Shown here piece after piece: positions 9,563 to 19,137 of a stretch of DNA of 64,000 nt; positions within the stretch are counted from its first letter, which is position 1; each line of letters begins with the position of its first letter. The translations under genes were made by a program, and so were the position numbers. The notes under the pieces were generated by a model. It was not told the origin of the DNA, did not search any database, and worked only from the letters and a program-made list of their open reading frames with translations. Source of the DNA: Jiella pelagia (GTDB taxonomy: Bacteria; Pseudomonadota; Alphaproteobacteria; Rhizobiales; Rhizobiaceae); contig NZ_CP114029.1 in assembly GCF_026898155.1 (NCBI RefSeq), positions 3,204,001 to 3,268,000 on the forward strand, given 5' to 3'.

Positions 9563-10570
9563 ATGGCGAATCTTAAAACCAGCCTGGCTGAATCCTCCGA
9601 TCGGGTCTCCGACGCGCCAGTGTACAACTGGGTCTATCGCTGGCTGCCGAAGGCCATCTGGCCCTATGCGCAGCTCGCGCGTTGGGACCGGCCGATCGGC
9701 TGGCAGCTGCTCCTGTGGCCGTGCTGGTGGTCGGCGGCGCTGGCGCCCCAGGCGGTCGCGCCCAGCGCCGTGCATACCGGCCTGCCGAGCCTATGGCATC
9801 TGTTCCTGTTCCTCGTCGGCGCCATCGCCATGCGCGGGGCGGGCTGCACCTACAACGACCTCGTTGATCACGACATCGACGACAAGGTGGCGCGCACCCG
9901 CTCGCGGCCGCTGCCCTCCGGGCGGGTCAGCCGGCGTCAGGCGAAGCTCTTCCTCGTTCTGCAGTCGCTGCTGGGCTTTCTGGTGCTCATCCAGTTCAAT
10001 CCGTTTGCGGTCCTGCTCGGCATCCTGTCGCTTCTGACGGTGGCGATCTATCCATTCCTCAAGCGCTTCACCGATTGGCCGCAGCTCGGCCTCGGCCTCG
10101 CCTTTTCCTGGGGCGCGCTGATGGGATGGGCCGGCCATTGGGGAGCGCTGTCCTGGTCGCCGCTGCTGCTCTATGCCGGCTCGATCCTGTGGACGATCGG
10201 CTATGACACGATCTATGCCCATCAGGACAAGGAGGACGACGCCCTCGTCGGCGTCAGGTCGACGGCGCGGCTGTTCGGCCGCCATACGCGCCAGGCCCTG
10301 ACGGTCCTCTATCTCGGCGCGATCCTCCTGTTCCTCGCCGCCTTCGCGACGTCGGCGATGGGGGCGTCCGGCGGCCCGTCGTGGCCGGCCTATGCGGCGC
10401 TCGCCATCGGCGCGGTGCAGATGGTGTGGCAGATCCTCAGCCTCGATATCGACGATCCCGACCAGTGCCTCGGCCTGTTCAAGTCGAACACGGTGTTCGG
10501 CTGGATCATCTTCTTCGGCCTGATCTTCTCGGCGCTGTTCTCGCTGTCGATGCCGGTCTCCGGCAGCTGA
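9563..10570 (+). CDS. ubiA: 4-hydroxybenzoate polyprenyltransferase
   Basis: A 335-residue integral membrane prenyltransferase that attaches the polyprenyl chain to 4-hydroxybenzoate in ubiquinone synthesis. Both Asp-rich motifs are visible: NDLVDHDIDDKVARTRSRPL near residue 98 and DTIYAHQDKEDD near residue 214, on a background of eight to nine hydrophobic helices. The length is slightly above the usual 290-320 because of a ~40-residue soluble N-terminal tail. No clear ribosome-binding site precedes the ATG, so the start is moderately certain. It is divergent from purD. Confidence 0.94.
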   Translation: MANLKTSLAESSDRVSDAPVYNWVYRWLPKAIWPYAQLARWDRPIGWQLLLWPCWWSAALAPQAVAPSAVHTGLPSLWHLFLFLVGAIAMRGAGCTYNDLVDHDIDDKVARTRSRPLPSGRVSRRQAKLFLVLQSLLGFLVLIQFNPFAVLLGILSLLTVAIYPFLKRFTDWPQLGLGLAFSWGALMGWAGHWGALSWSPLLLYAGSILWTIGYDTIYAHQDKEDDALVGVRSTARLFGRHTRQALTVLYLGAILLFLAAFATSAMGASGGPSWPAYAALAIGAVQMVWQILSLDIDDPDQCLGLFKSNTVFGWIIFFGLIFSALFSLSMPVSGS

Positions 10571-10653
10571 GCCCTTCCGAAGCGCAGCTTCGATCGGGTG
10601 ATCGCTCACCGAGGTGATATCCCGGCGGCTCGCGAAACCGATCGCTGGTTCCT

Positions 10654-11508
10654 ATGTTGCAGGAGGCGGCGACGGACGTCGCTTCTGCCGCCAAGCGAAC
10701 CCACCAAGAGACCATCCTGCCCCAGGCCGTGACCCATCCCCGCCATGTCGACGTCTACCTCGCCGATCCGGCCCTTGCGGACGAGCCGCGGGCGGCGGCG
10801 TGGCTGCCGCTTCTTAACCCGGCCGAGCGTGCTCGCTACGAGCGCTACAGGGTGGAGGGCGCCCGGCGGGAATATCTGACCGGCCGCGCGCTGGTGCGGG
10901 CCAGCCTGTCACGATATGCGGACGTCGATCCGGCCGACTGGCGCTTTGAGGCCAACCGCTACGGCCGCCCCTCGGTCGCGGCGGAACAGGCTCATCTCGC
11001 GCCGGGCCTCGTCTTCAACCTTTCCCATACGAGAGGGCTCGTCGCGCTCGCCGTCGGGCGGGATTGCGATCTCGGCGTTGACGTCGAGTGGATCGACCGG
11101 GACAACGAACTCGCCAAGCTCTGCGACCGCTATTTCGCCCCCAGCGAGGCGGCCTATGCCCGCGCCGGCGAGGGGGCGGAGCTGAAGGAGCGCTTCTTCG
11201 CCTTCTGGACGTTGAAGGAGGCCTATATCAAGGCTCGCGGCATGGGGCTGGCGCTGCCGCTCGACGGCTTTGCCTACGACATCACCGGCGAGGCGCCGAC
11301 GATCCGCTTCGAGCCGACCTGCCCGGACGATCCCGGCCGGTGGCGGTTCATGAGGCGCGCGATGGGACCGGTGCACAGGCTCGCCCTTGCCATTGCCTCG
11401 AAGCAAGACGAGATGCGCCTCCGCTTCCGGCGCGTGGTGCCGCTGGAAGACGAGTTGGCGATCGAAGAGGTGGTGCTCGGCCTCGACGGCGGGCAAGCAG
11501 CATCGTGA
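10654..11508 (+). CDS. 4'-phosphopantetheinyl transferase, Sfp/PptT type
   Basis: A 284-residue transferase that converts apo carrier proteins to the holo form by moving the phosphopantetheine arm of CoA to a serine. Family motifs: LVFNLSHTRG, LGVDVEWID (Mg-binding, near residue 140) and FWTLKEAYIKARGMGL (near residue 187). Its length places it with Sfp/EntD-type enzymes, not short AcpS. No polyketide or non-ribosomal peptide genes are in the window. The stop overlaps the GTG of the metallophosphoesterase gene (GTGA), as with the mycobacterial pptT-pptH pair. Confidence 0.9.
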   Translation: MLQEAATDVASAAKRTHQETILPQAVTHPRHVDVYLADPALADEPRAAAWLPLLNPAERARYERYRVEGARREYLTGRALVRASLSRYADVDPADWRFEANRYGRPSVAAEQAHLAPGLVFNLSHTRGLVALAVGRDCDLGVDVEWIDRDNELAKLCDRYFAPSEAAYARAGEGAELKERFFAFWTLKEAYIKARGMGLALPLDGFAYDITGEAPTIRFEPTCPDDPGRWRFMRRAMGPVHRLALAIASKQDEMRLRFRRVVPLEDELAIEEVVLGLDGGQAAS

Positions 11509-12335
11509 AACTTTTCGCCGTCGCCGACCTTCATCTCGGCTTTGCCGCCAATCGCGAGGCCCTGGCCGAAATCCAGCCGCGGCCGGAGGACTGGCTGATC
11601 CTCGCCGGCGATGTCGGCGAAACGTCCAATCACCTGCGCCTCGCCTTCGAGAGCCTGTTACCGAAGTTCAAGAAGCTCGTCTGGGTGCCGGGAAACCACG
11701 AGCTCTGGGCCGTCTCCGGCCGCGACGCCGAGCCCGGCGCGCGGGCGCTGCGCGGCGAGGAACGTTATCTCGCCTTCGTGGAGCTTTGCCGGGAATACGG
11801 CGTCCTCACGCCGGAGGACGACTATCCGCTGATCGCGGTCGACGGCGGTCTGCTCCGGCTGGTGCCGATGTTCCTGCTCTACGACTATTCGTTTCGTCCG
11901 GCCGACGTCGCCGAGGAGGACGCGCTCGCCTGGGCCAGGGCCGGCGGGGTTCGCTGCGCCGACGAGCAGTTTCTCGCCGCCGAACCGTTTGCGAGCCGCT
12001 CGCAGTGGTGCCGGAAGCGCTGCGAGGAGACCGAGGCCCGGCTTGCCGCGCTCGGTGAGGACGATGCTCCGCGCGTTCTCGTCAATCACTGGCCGCTTCG
12101 CGAGGAACTTGCCCGGCCGCCGCGCATCCCGCGGTTTTCGCTGTGGTGCGGGACGACACGGACCCGCGACTGGCACGCTCGCTTCAAGGCTGGCGCGGTG
12201 GTCTCGGGCCATCTCCACATGCCGTCGAGCAGGATCATCGACGGCGTGCGCTTCGAGGAGGTCTCGTTCGGCTATCCGAAACAGTGGCGGGGCCGCCGCG
12301 CGCCCGACGATGCGCTCCGCCGGATCATGGTCTGA
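11505..12335 (+). CDS. Metallophosphoesterase; candidate phosphopantetheinyl hydrolase (PptH-like)
   Basis: A 276-residue calcineurin-like phosphoesterase. All metal-binding motifs are present: ADLHLG at the N-terminus, AGDVGE near residue 35, GNHEL near 62, NHWPL near 194 and SGHLH near 234. The GTG start overlaps the transferase stop by four bases, so the two proteins are probably made in fixed ratio. In Mycobacterium tuberculosis the PptT gene overlaps rv2795c (PptH), a metallophosphoesterase that removes phosphopantetheine from acyl carrier proteins; the same gene pairing suggests the same opposing activity here. That function is inferred from context and has not been shown for this protein. 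Confidence 0.82.
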   Translation: MKLFAVADLHLGFAANREALAEIQPRPEDWLILAGDVGETSNHLRLAFESLLPKFKKLVWVPGNHELWAVSGRDAEPGARALRGEERYLAFVELCREYGVLTPEDDYPLIAVDGGLLRLVPMFLLYDYSFRPADVAEEDALAWARAGGVRCADEQFLAAEPFASRSQWCRKRCEETEARLAALGEDDAPRVLVNHWPLREELARPPRIPRFSLWCGTTRTRDWHARFKAGAVVSGHLHMPSSRIIDGVRFEEVSFGYPKQWRGRRAPDDALRRIMV

Positions 12336-12340
12336 GGGGA

Positions 12341-12366
12341 GGGGCCGCACGCCAGGCTGCGGCCCC
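12341..12366 (+). terminator. Hairpin after the PPTase-phosphoesterase operon
   Basis: A 9-bp GC-rich perfect stem (GGGGCCGCA with TGCGGCCCC) and an 8-base loop start six bases after the stop codon. There is no T run. Confidence 0.55.
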
Positions 12367-12438
12367 AACCGCTGGTCTGTCTGCTCGTCGCTGCATGACC
12401 CTTCCGGAAAGCCGGTTTCCGACCTTCCGGATCACGCT

Positions 12439-12546
12439 TCAGGCGACGAGATGCAGGAAGCCGGCGGCAAAAGCGACGGCTGCAAACAGGAGGCCGGTGA
12501 CGGCGACGGCTTGGACGGCTTCGGTGCGGAACAGGCTGCGGATCAT
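12439..12546 (-). CDS. Small single-helix membrane protein (hypothetical)
   Basis: A 35-residue open frame starting MIRSLFRTEAVQAVAV, with one hydrophobic helix of about 20 residues and a basic N-terminus, as expected of a small inner-membrane protein. The ribosome-binding site is weak (AAGAG). No homology is recognised. It is included because the composition is far more membrane-like than the surrounding frames; it could still be chance. Confidence 0.35.
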   Translation of the reverse strand: MIRSLFRTEAVQAVAVTGLLFAAVAFAAGFLHLVA

Positions 12547-12744
12547 GGCTGCGACTCTTGGCTTTGCGAGGTTTGCGACTGGCCCGCATTTGGGCTTCCC
12601 GAGCGCCTGAAGCCAGCTGATTTGCGACACGATTTGACGCAACTCATACATTCGTCGCCGATGGCGAATTTTTTGGAAAGGTGCGGGCAAGCTTTGACCG
12701 TCGCCCGGCCTTTCCGATCGCCTCCGGAGCCTGCTTTCGGCCCC

Positions 12745-13363
<619 letters not shown>

Positions 13364-13501
13364 GATCTGCCTTTGTCGATTCGTAATCCTGCAAATCGAT
13401 AGCGGATTTCGGCTGAAAGCCCAAAAGCCATGGCGACGCGGCCGCCCAGCTCACTTCGCCGAAGCGTCGACGCAGGATCGGAACTCCAGAACGCAAAGAG
13501 A

Positions 13502-13526
13502 GGGCGGTGCCGGTTCGGCACCGCCC
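13502..13526 (-). terminator. Rho-independent-like terminator of the DUF992 gene
   Basis: A 10-bp perfect stem (GGGCGGTGCC with GGCACCGCCC) with a 5-base loop, followed on the minus strand by TCTCTTT. It lies about 30 bases past the DUF992 stop codon. Confidence 0.7.
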
Positions 13527-13557
13527 CCATCGCATGCAGCGCTTGGCAAATCGCAGA

Positions 13558-14121
13558 CTATTCGGGGCGCACGACGCTGCCGTCGGGCGTCACCGGCTGG
13601 GCGGGAACCGCCACCGGCGCCTGCGCGGCCGGAACGGCCACGGCGGGCTGAAGGGTCAGCTTGGAGACGCCGAGCGCCGCATTGATCCCCTCCTGGGCCT
13701 GCAGGCTGAGCGGCTGCAGGGTGAAGCTGTCGTTGGCGCCACCGACGAGGATGTTGGCTCCGCCGCCGACCAGCGCCGAGGCCTCTGCCGTGGCGCCGAC
13801 ATAGGTCCCGGCAAGGGCGCTCTGCCGGTAGGCGTCGCCGTCTGCCATCACCACGGCCCAGGTCATCACGGTCCGGCCGGTCACGCCGACGTCGAGGCCG
13901 AAGGTGTCCAGCGTTCCGGCATAGACGTCGCGCGGCCCGCCGTCCGCCGGCGTGAACTCGCAGACCAGATCCTCGGAAGAGCCGATGATGAAACCCGTGG
14001 CGCCATCGCTGTGGCAGCCGAGCGTGCCGACGTTGAGTTCGGCCGCAGCCGGTGCAGCGAAGAGCGGCAGGGAAAGGGCCGTTGCGGCCGCGAGGGCGAG
14101 AGGGGTGTGACGAAAGTTCAT
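13558..14121 (-). CDS. DUF992 family exported protein
   Basis: A 187-residue protein with a clear Sec signal peptide (about 27 residues, ending AAPAAAE), so periplasmic or outer-membrane associated. The mature part matches the DUF992 pattern known from rhizobiales: VGTLGCHSDGATGFIIGSS, CEFTPADG and the segment VTGRTVMTWAVV. The domain ends near residue 155 and is followed by a Pro/Ala/Val-rich, low-complexity tail. The function of the family is unknown. It is monocistronic with its own terminator. Confidence 0.82.
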   Translation of the reverse strand: MNFRHTPLALAAATALSLPLFAAPAAAELNVGTLGCHSDGATGFIIGSSEDLVCEFTPADGGPRDVYAGTLDTFGLDVGVTGRTVMTWAVVMADGDAYRQSALAGTYVGATAEASALVGGGANILVGGANDSFTLQPLSLQAQEGINAALGVSKLTLQPAVAVPAAQAPVAVPAQPVTPDGSVVRPE

Positions 14122-14267
14122 GATTTTACCTCAGTTCGGCGATGTGTCCGCTTCGGAGCGGGCAACCGCCGAAAGGGCCGAGTGTTCCAATTCATGACGC
14201 TGCGGCATCAGGCGTTTTCCTGCCGGCCAGCCGAAAATGGCGCTGCCGGTCCGATGGTCGAAATCGA

Positions 14268-14298
14268 GAAACCGCCCCGGGGAGGACGGGGCGGTTTC
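14268..14298 (-). terminator. Terminator of the small secreted protein gene
   Basis: An 11-bp perfect stem (GAAACCGCCCC with GGGGCGGTTTC) around a 9-base loop. Read on the minus strand it follows the stop at 14362 and is trailed by TCGATTTC. Confidence 0.65.
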
Positions 14299-14361
14299 CG
14301 AAGACTGTCCGGCGATTGGGGGAGGGGGACGGCCGGACAGCGGGGGGGCGGTGAGGGTGGC

Positions 14362-14580
14362 TCAGTGGCAGGACTTGATGCGCTTCCAGACCCAGAGCTT
14401 GTTGCCGCATTCGTCGTAGCCGGCGAAGACCTTCTTCTTGCGGACGTGGCAGATCTTCTCGTAGCGGACTTTATCGTAGCCATGGTGCGGCTTGTGCCAG
14501 CTCTTGGCGCTGGCCGGGGCCGAGAAGGCGGCGCCGGCGACGACGACGGTGGCGAGGGCGATGATGGTGTTGCGGATCAT
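14362..14580 (-). CDS. Small secreted hypothetical protein
   Basis: A 72-residue protein with a classical signal peptide (MIRNTIIALATVVVAGAAFS, cleavage after APASA). The mature 46 residues are rich in Lys, His and Tyr with three Cys (KICHVRK, YDECGN, KSCH) and one WVW motif. The odd number of Cys and the His-rich start (HKPHHGYDK) could suit metal or haem-edge binding, but no family is recognised. The start is the ATG nearest a GGAGAG element. It has its own terminator. Confidence 0.65.
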   Translation of the reverse strand: MIRNTIIALATVVVAGAAFSAPASAKSWHKPHHGYDKVRYEKICHVRKKKVFAGYDECGNKLWVWKRIKSCH

Positions 14581-14947
14581 TGTCGGGCTCTCCAGGGTTT
14601 GATCGATGCCGGTCTCTCCGACCGATGCCGTGAGAGTGAAAAGCCCAGAGAGATTTCCGCAGCACCGAAGACGGAGCACGGGCGTTTCGTCCTGTGTGAC
14701 CCGAGACGATCCATCCGCGGCGAATAACGGCAACGAGCCTGCAACTTCGCCGTCCCGGCGAAAACCGCGATTTTGCTCCGCCAATCGACGGTCATTGTTG
14801 CTGATGAAAACCAGCTCTCCAGGTCAGTCATCCATTAACTCCTCCAAGAGGATCCTTGCCGTTCCTCCCGGTTCGTGAGGTGGAGGTAACTCCATCGAAA
14901 TGACGAGCGCCTTTCATGGGTCGTGACGACATGAAGGGCCTGACGCC

Positions 14948-15469
14948 ATGGCAATTACCCGACGGACATTCTTGCGTGCCTGCGCCTTGCCTGTCCTGGC
15001 CGGGCCTGTCCTGGCCGGGGTGGTCGCACCTGCCCGCGCGTCCACCAGTCTCGACGATCCCGAGCGGCCAGTCCTTGCCGTCAGCCGCAACGGTGAAAGG
15101 CTCGCCGCCCTCAGCCGCTCAGACCTCGCCGCCATGCCCCAGACGCGGCTGTTCACCCAAACGCCCTGGAACAACGAACCGGTGGAATATGAAGGCCCCT
15201 CCGTCGGCGTCTTTCTGTCCCGGTTTTCCGGCGAGGAGGAGGAATCGCTGCGCCTTCTCGCACTGAACGATTATCTGGTGACCGCCAAGGCCGGCATGCT
15301 GATCGAGGCCGGCGCCATCCTTGCGGTCAAGGAAAACGGCGCCTTCATGCCGACCTCGAGCAAGGGGCCGGTCTTCGTCATGTTCCCCTTCGATGCCGAA
15401 CCCCGCCTGCAGTCGCAGCGATACTACAGCCGCGCCGTCTGGCAGCTCGTCGCGATCGAACTGACATGA
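14948..15469 (+). CDS. Exported SUOX-fold (oxidoreductase molybdopterin-binding-like) protein, probably a sensor
   Basis: A 173-residue protein with a twin-arginine-like N-terminus (ITRRTFLRA) and hydrophobic stretch, so exported. The mature part resembles the molybdopterin-binding domain of YedY/SUOX oxidoreductases (EYEGPSVGVFLSRF, LLALNDYLVTA, FVMFPFDAEP), but it is short and its only Cys lies in the signal region, so the molybdenum-ligating Cys is absent. It is therefore unlikely to be an enzyme. Its stop overlaps the start of the GGDEF-EAL gene (ATGA), which suggests a periplasmic ligand-binding partner of that membrane protein. Confidence 0.7.
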   Translation: MAITRRTFLRACALPVLAGPVLAGVVAPARASTSLDDPERPVLAVSRNGERLAALSRSDLAAMPQTRLFTQTPWNNEPVEYEGPSVGVFLSRFSGEEEESLRLLALNDYLVTAKAGMLIEAGAILAVKENGAFMPTSSKGPVFVMFPFDAEPRLQSQRYYSRAVWQLVAIELT

Positions 15470-17388
15470 GGACGCTCTTGCTGGGCAGGCTTGCCGGGGT
15501 CGGCTGGTTCATCGGCGCCCTCATGGCGGCGACCCTGGCCCTCGGGCTGGTCGCCATAGAGACTTCGATCCAGACCCAAAACTATCATCAGGGGCTGCTC
15601 GACGCCTCGTCCCACAACGCGACCTTCGATTATTCGCGAGGCCAGATCGAGATCGAGCGGCTCGCCAGGACCATCGAAGGTTTCGAGGCGGGCCGGACCT
15701 CCAGGGAACGGCTCGAGACTGCCTTTGCGATCGTCCGCACGCGGGTCGACACCATTCCCATCGTCATCACCGGGCGGCCTTTCCGCGACGCGGTCGCCGC
15801 CAGAGAAGAACTCGCCGCGGCATGCGAGGACATCGAAGCCGTGCTGCCGTTTATCGGCAGGCCGGAGGTGGCGCGGCGGATGGTCGGACGGCTCGACGAT
15901 CTCGCCTCGACGTTCTCCAGGCTGTCGACCCTGTCAAATGCCGTTCAGGGGGATCTCGTCGCCGGCTGGCGCGAACGTCTGGCGGATGCCCTTGCCGATC
16001 TCGGGCTCACTCTCAGGCTTCTCTGCGGGATCGGCTTCGTCCTGCTCGTCGTCCTGTTCTGGCAGAAGCTGAGCTTTCGCCGCCAGGCCATGACGGATCC
16101 GCTCACCGGCCTGCCGAACCGCGCGTCTTTTCGGGAGTGGTCGCGCCGGACCGCAGGAGCAAAGGAGATCGCCGTCGCGGTCGTCGACGTCGATCTCTTC
16201 AAGGAGGTCAACGACAGCTGTGGCCATCAGCATGGCGACCGGCTGCTCTGCGATCTCGGCACGATCTTCCGGGCGGTGACCGGCCGGTTCGGCGAGGTCG
16301 CCCGGATCGGCGGCGACGAATTCGCGCTGCTGTTCACCGGCGCGGGAGCGCAGCAGCACGCCGAGCGGGCCTGTGCGGAGGCAGTCCGCCGACTCGGCGC
16401 GCATGACACCCGTTGCTGCGACGAAAGGCGGTCCACTCTCAGCATTGGCATTGCGTCGGTGGTCAACGGCGACAGATCGGTGGAGAGCATGCTGATCGAC
16501 GCCGACTCCGCGATGTACAGCGCCAAGAACAGCGGCGGTGGTCGCATCGTCATTGCCTCGGACGAGTTCCGCAACGACCTGGAGCAGCGCCGACTCCTGC
16601 AGCGCGACATGGCGAGCGCGGTAACACGCGGTGAATTCGAGACGGTGTTCCAGCCGATCGTCGAGGTCGGCAGTCTGCGCGCCCACGGCTTCGAGACCTT
16701 GCTGCGGTGGGACCATCCCGACCTTGGCCGGCTTTCGCCCGACTTCTTCATTCCGCTCGCCGAGGAGACCGGAGCGATCGTCGAGATCGGCCGCTTCGTT
16801 CTCGACAGGGCACTTTCGATCGCGGCGAGCTGGCCGGATCCGCTGACGGTTTCGGTGAACGTCTCGGCGGTGCAACTCGGTGACAAGGCCTTCGTCGCCC
16901 ATGTGCGCCAATCGCTGCTCCGCCACGACGTGGCGCCGCACCGGCTGATCCTCGAGATCACCGAGACGGTGCTGATCCGCAACGCCAATGCCAAGACGGT
17001 GCTCGACGAATTGCGCGCGCTCGGCGTCGGCATCGCGCTCGACGACTTCGGCACCGGCTACGCGTCGATGGGCTATCTGCGCCAGTACCGCTTCGACAAG
17101 ATCAAGATCGACAAGTCCTTTGTCTCGACCATGGTCGACGAGGGCAAGAGCGCGGCGATCGTCCGGGCGATCTGCGGTCTTGCCCGCGATATCTCCGCCA
17201 CCGTCGTCGCCGAGGGCATCGAGACCGAGGAACTGCTTTCGCTCGTCGGCGCGGCAGGATGCGAACTCGGCCAAGGCTATCTATTCGCCCGGCCGATGAG
17301 CGCGCTGCAGACGACGCTGTTCATTGAACGGCAGGGCTGGGGGAGCGCCGACGCGGCGCCCCGCATGACCATTGCGGCGATGGCCTGA
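15466..17388 (+). CDS. Membrane-bound GGDEF-EAL cyclic-di-GMP protein
   Basis: A 640-residue protein with an N-terminal TM helix, a ~140-residue helical periplasmic region, a second TM helix near residue 185, then GGDEF and EAL domains. The GGDEF motif is intact (RIGGDEFALLF near residue 283). The EAL motif reads ETLL (GFETLLRWDHP near 410); the catalytic Glu is kept, and DDFGTGYASM and KIKIDKSF are present, so phosphodiesterase activity is possible. It would make and/or break cyclic-di-GMP at the inner membrane. Overlap with the upstream exported gene suggests the periplasmic region receives a signal from that protein. Confidence 0.88.
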   Translation: MRTLLLGRLAGVGWFIGALMAATLALGLVAIETSIQTQNYHQGLLDASSHNATFDYSRGQIEIERLARTIEGFEAGRTSRERLETAFAIVRTRVDTIPIVITGRPFRDAVAAREELAAACEDIEAVLPFIGRPEVARRMVGRLDDLASTFSRLSTLSNAVQGDLVAGWRERLADALADLGLTLRLLCGIGFVLLVVLFWQKLSFRRQAMTDPLTGLPNRASFREWSRRTAGAKEIAVAVVDVDLFKEVNDSCGHQHGDRLLCDLGTIFRAVTGRFGEVARIGGDEFALLFTGAGAQQHAERACAEAVRRLGAHDTRCCDERRSTLSIGIASVVNGDRSVESMLIDADSAMYSAKNSGGGRIVIASDEFRNDLEQRRLLQRDMASAVTRGEFETVFQPIVEVGSLRAHGFETLLRWDHPDLGRLSPDFFIPLAEETGAIVEIGRFVLDRALSIAASWPDPLTVSVNVSAVQLGDKAFVAHVRQSLLRHDVAPHRLILEITETVLIRNANAKTVLDELRALGVGIALDDFGTGYASMGYLRQYRFDKIKIDKSFVSTMVDEGKSAAIVRAICGLARDISATVVAEGIETEELLSLVGAAGCELGQGYLFARPMSALQTTLFIERQGWGSADAAPRMTIAAMA

Positions 17389-17411
17389 CGGATCGAGAGC
17401 GGGCGAAGCCG

Positions 17412-18041
17412 CTATTTCGTGCCATACATCCGGTCGCCCGCATCGCCGAGGCCGGGCACGATGTAGCCCTTCTCGTTGAGATGGCTGTCGATGGAGGCGG
17501 TGAACACCTCGACGTCGGGATGGGCGGCGCGGAAGCGCTCGATCCCCTCGGGCGCGGCCAGCAGGCACAGGAAGCGGATGTTGCGGGCGCCGCGCTCCTT
17601 CAGCTTCTCGATGGCGGCAATGGCGGAGTTGGCCGTCGCCAGCATCGGGTCGACGACGATGATCAGGCGATCAGCGAGATCCTCCGGCGCCTTGAAGTAA
17701 TATTCGACCGGCTGCAGCGTCTCGTGATCCCGGTAGATGCCGACATGGGCGACGCGGGCAGCCGGAACGAGGTCCAGCATGCCTTCCAGAAGCCCGTTGC
17801 CGGCTCTGAGGATCGAGGCGAAGACCAGCTTCTTGCCCTCCAGCGTCGGCGCGTCGATCGTCGTCATCGGGGTCTCGATGCGCACCGTCGTCAGCTGGAG
17901 ATTGCGCGTGACCTCGTAGCACAGAAGCGTCGAGATCTCCCGCAGGAGCCGCCGGAAGCTTGCCGTCGACGTTTCCTTGTCGCGCATGATCGTCAGTTTG
18001 TGCTGGACCAGCGGGTGGTCGATGACGGTGATGCCTTCCAT
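17412..18041 (-). CDS. upp: Uracil phosphoribosyltransferase
   Basis: A 209-residue enzyme, exactly the usual size, converting uracil and PRPP to UMP in pyrimidine salvage. The PRPP loop is [14 protein letters not shown] and the uracil-binding C-terminus is [13 protein letters not shown]. The start [12 protein letters not shown] follows GAGGGCCCC; a longer in-frame reading is not conserved. It is the last gene of a deoB-add-upp run, with only 58 bases to add. Confidence 0.96.
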   Translation of the reverse strand: MEGITVIDHPLVQHKLTIMRDKETSTASFRRLLREISTLLCYEVTRNLQLTTVRIETPMTTIDAPTLEGKKLVFASILRAGNGLLEGMLDLVPAARVAHVGIYRDHETLQPVEYYFKAPEDLADRLIIVVDPMLATANSAIAAIEKLKERGARNIRFLCLLAAPEGIERFRAAHPDVEVFTASIDSHLNEKGYIVPGLGDAGDRMYGTK

Positions 18042-18099
18042 GGGGCCCTCTTTGTCGGCTCGTGTGTTCGACTTGCGGATTTGAGACATTCCCACAGGT

Positions 18100-19137
18100 C
18101 TAGTCGGATGCGGCGGGCGAGCCAAGCGAAAGCGATGCGATCTGGAACCGGTCGAGCAGCTTCCGCCGCACGTCCTCCTCGACGAATGCCGCTTCAAGGG
18201 CAGTGCGGGTGAGGGCGATCCGCTCGGCCCCGGTCAGGCCATTCTGCGTCGCCAGCTCGTATTCGCGCGCAAGATCGGTGTGAAAGAACGGCGGATCGTC
18301 GGATCCGAGCGTCGCCCTGATGCCCGCTTCAACGAGCCGCTTCAGGGGATGGGCGGCGATGTCGGGATAAATGCCGAGGGCCAAGTTGGAGCCCGGGCAC
18401 ACCTCGAGGACGATGCCCGTCTCGGCAATCTGCCGGACGAGGTCCGGATCCTCGATGGCGCGCACGCCATGGCCGATGCGGGACGGCTTCAGGCAATCGA
18501 TCGCAGCGCGGACGCTTTCCGGACCGCAGAGTTCGCCGGCATGGGCGGTGAGGCCGAGCCCGGCGTCGCGGGCGATGTCGAAGGCTTTGGCGAAATCCTG
18601 CGCCGCGCCGATCCGTTCGTCGCCGGCCAGGTTGAAACCGGTGACCAACGGCCGGCCCGGTCCGGCGGCAAAGCGCGCCGCCGCTTCGACGGCGTCCGGC
18701 CCGAGATGGCGGACGCCGACGACGATCATGCGCGCTTCGATGCCGGCCCCGTCCCGCGCTCGCACGATACCGGCTGCCAGGCCCCGGGCGTAGATCTCCG
18801 GCTCCGTGCCGCTCGATCGGGCATGGTCGGGAGAGATGAAGAACTCCGCATAGAGCGCGCCCTGGGCCGCAAGATCCGTCAGGTAGGAAAAGGCGAGTTC
18901 GGCATAGTCCTCTTCGCTCCGGAACACGGTCGCGGCGTGGTCGTATGCGGCGAGGAAGCTGGTGAAGTCGTGCCAGACATAGGCGCCGTCCCGGATGATG
19001 GCCGAGACGTCGACGCCGTATTTCGCTCCGAGACGCTCAACGAGGGCGGGGGGCGCCGCGCCTTCGATATGGCAGTGGAGTTCGGCGAGGGGAAAGTCCG
19101 GCTGGCCCGCGCCGCGCCTTGGGCCGGATGGGCTCAC
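18100..19137 (-). CDS. add: Adenosine deaminase
   Basis: A 345-residue zinc-dependent amidohydrolase converting adenosine (and deoxyadenosine) to inosine. Zinc-binding HCHIEG near residue 21 (His-x-His), then HAGE with the catalytic Glu, the SRIGHGVRA block and GSDDPPFF with the zinc-binding Asp. Translation starts at GTG, which overlaps the deoB stop codon as GTGA. It sits between deoB and upp, forming a nucleoside salvage operon. Confidence 0.94.
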   Translation of the reverse strand: MSPSGPRRGAGQPDFPLAELHCHIEGAAPPALVERLGAKYGVDVSAIIRDGAYVWHDFTSFLAAYDHAATVFRSEEDYAELAFSYLTDLAAQGALYAEFFISPDHARSSGTEPEIYARGLAAGIVRARDGAGIEARMIVVGVRHLGPDAVEAAARFAAGPGRPLVTGFNLAGDERIGAAQDFAKAFDIARDAGLGLTAHAGELCGPESVRAAIDCLKPSRIGHGVRAIEDPDLVRQIAETGIVLEVCPGSNLALGIYPDIAAHPLKRLVEAGIRATLGSDDPPFFHTDLAREYELATQNGLTGAERIALTRTALEAAFVEEDVRRKLLDRFQIASLSLGSPAASD

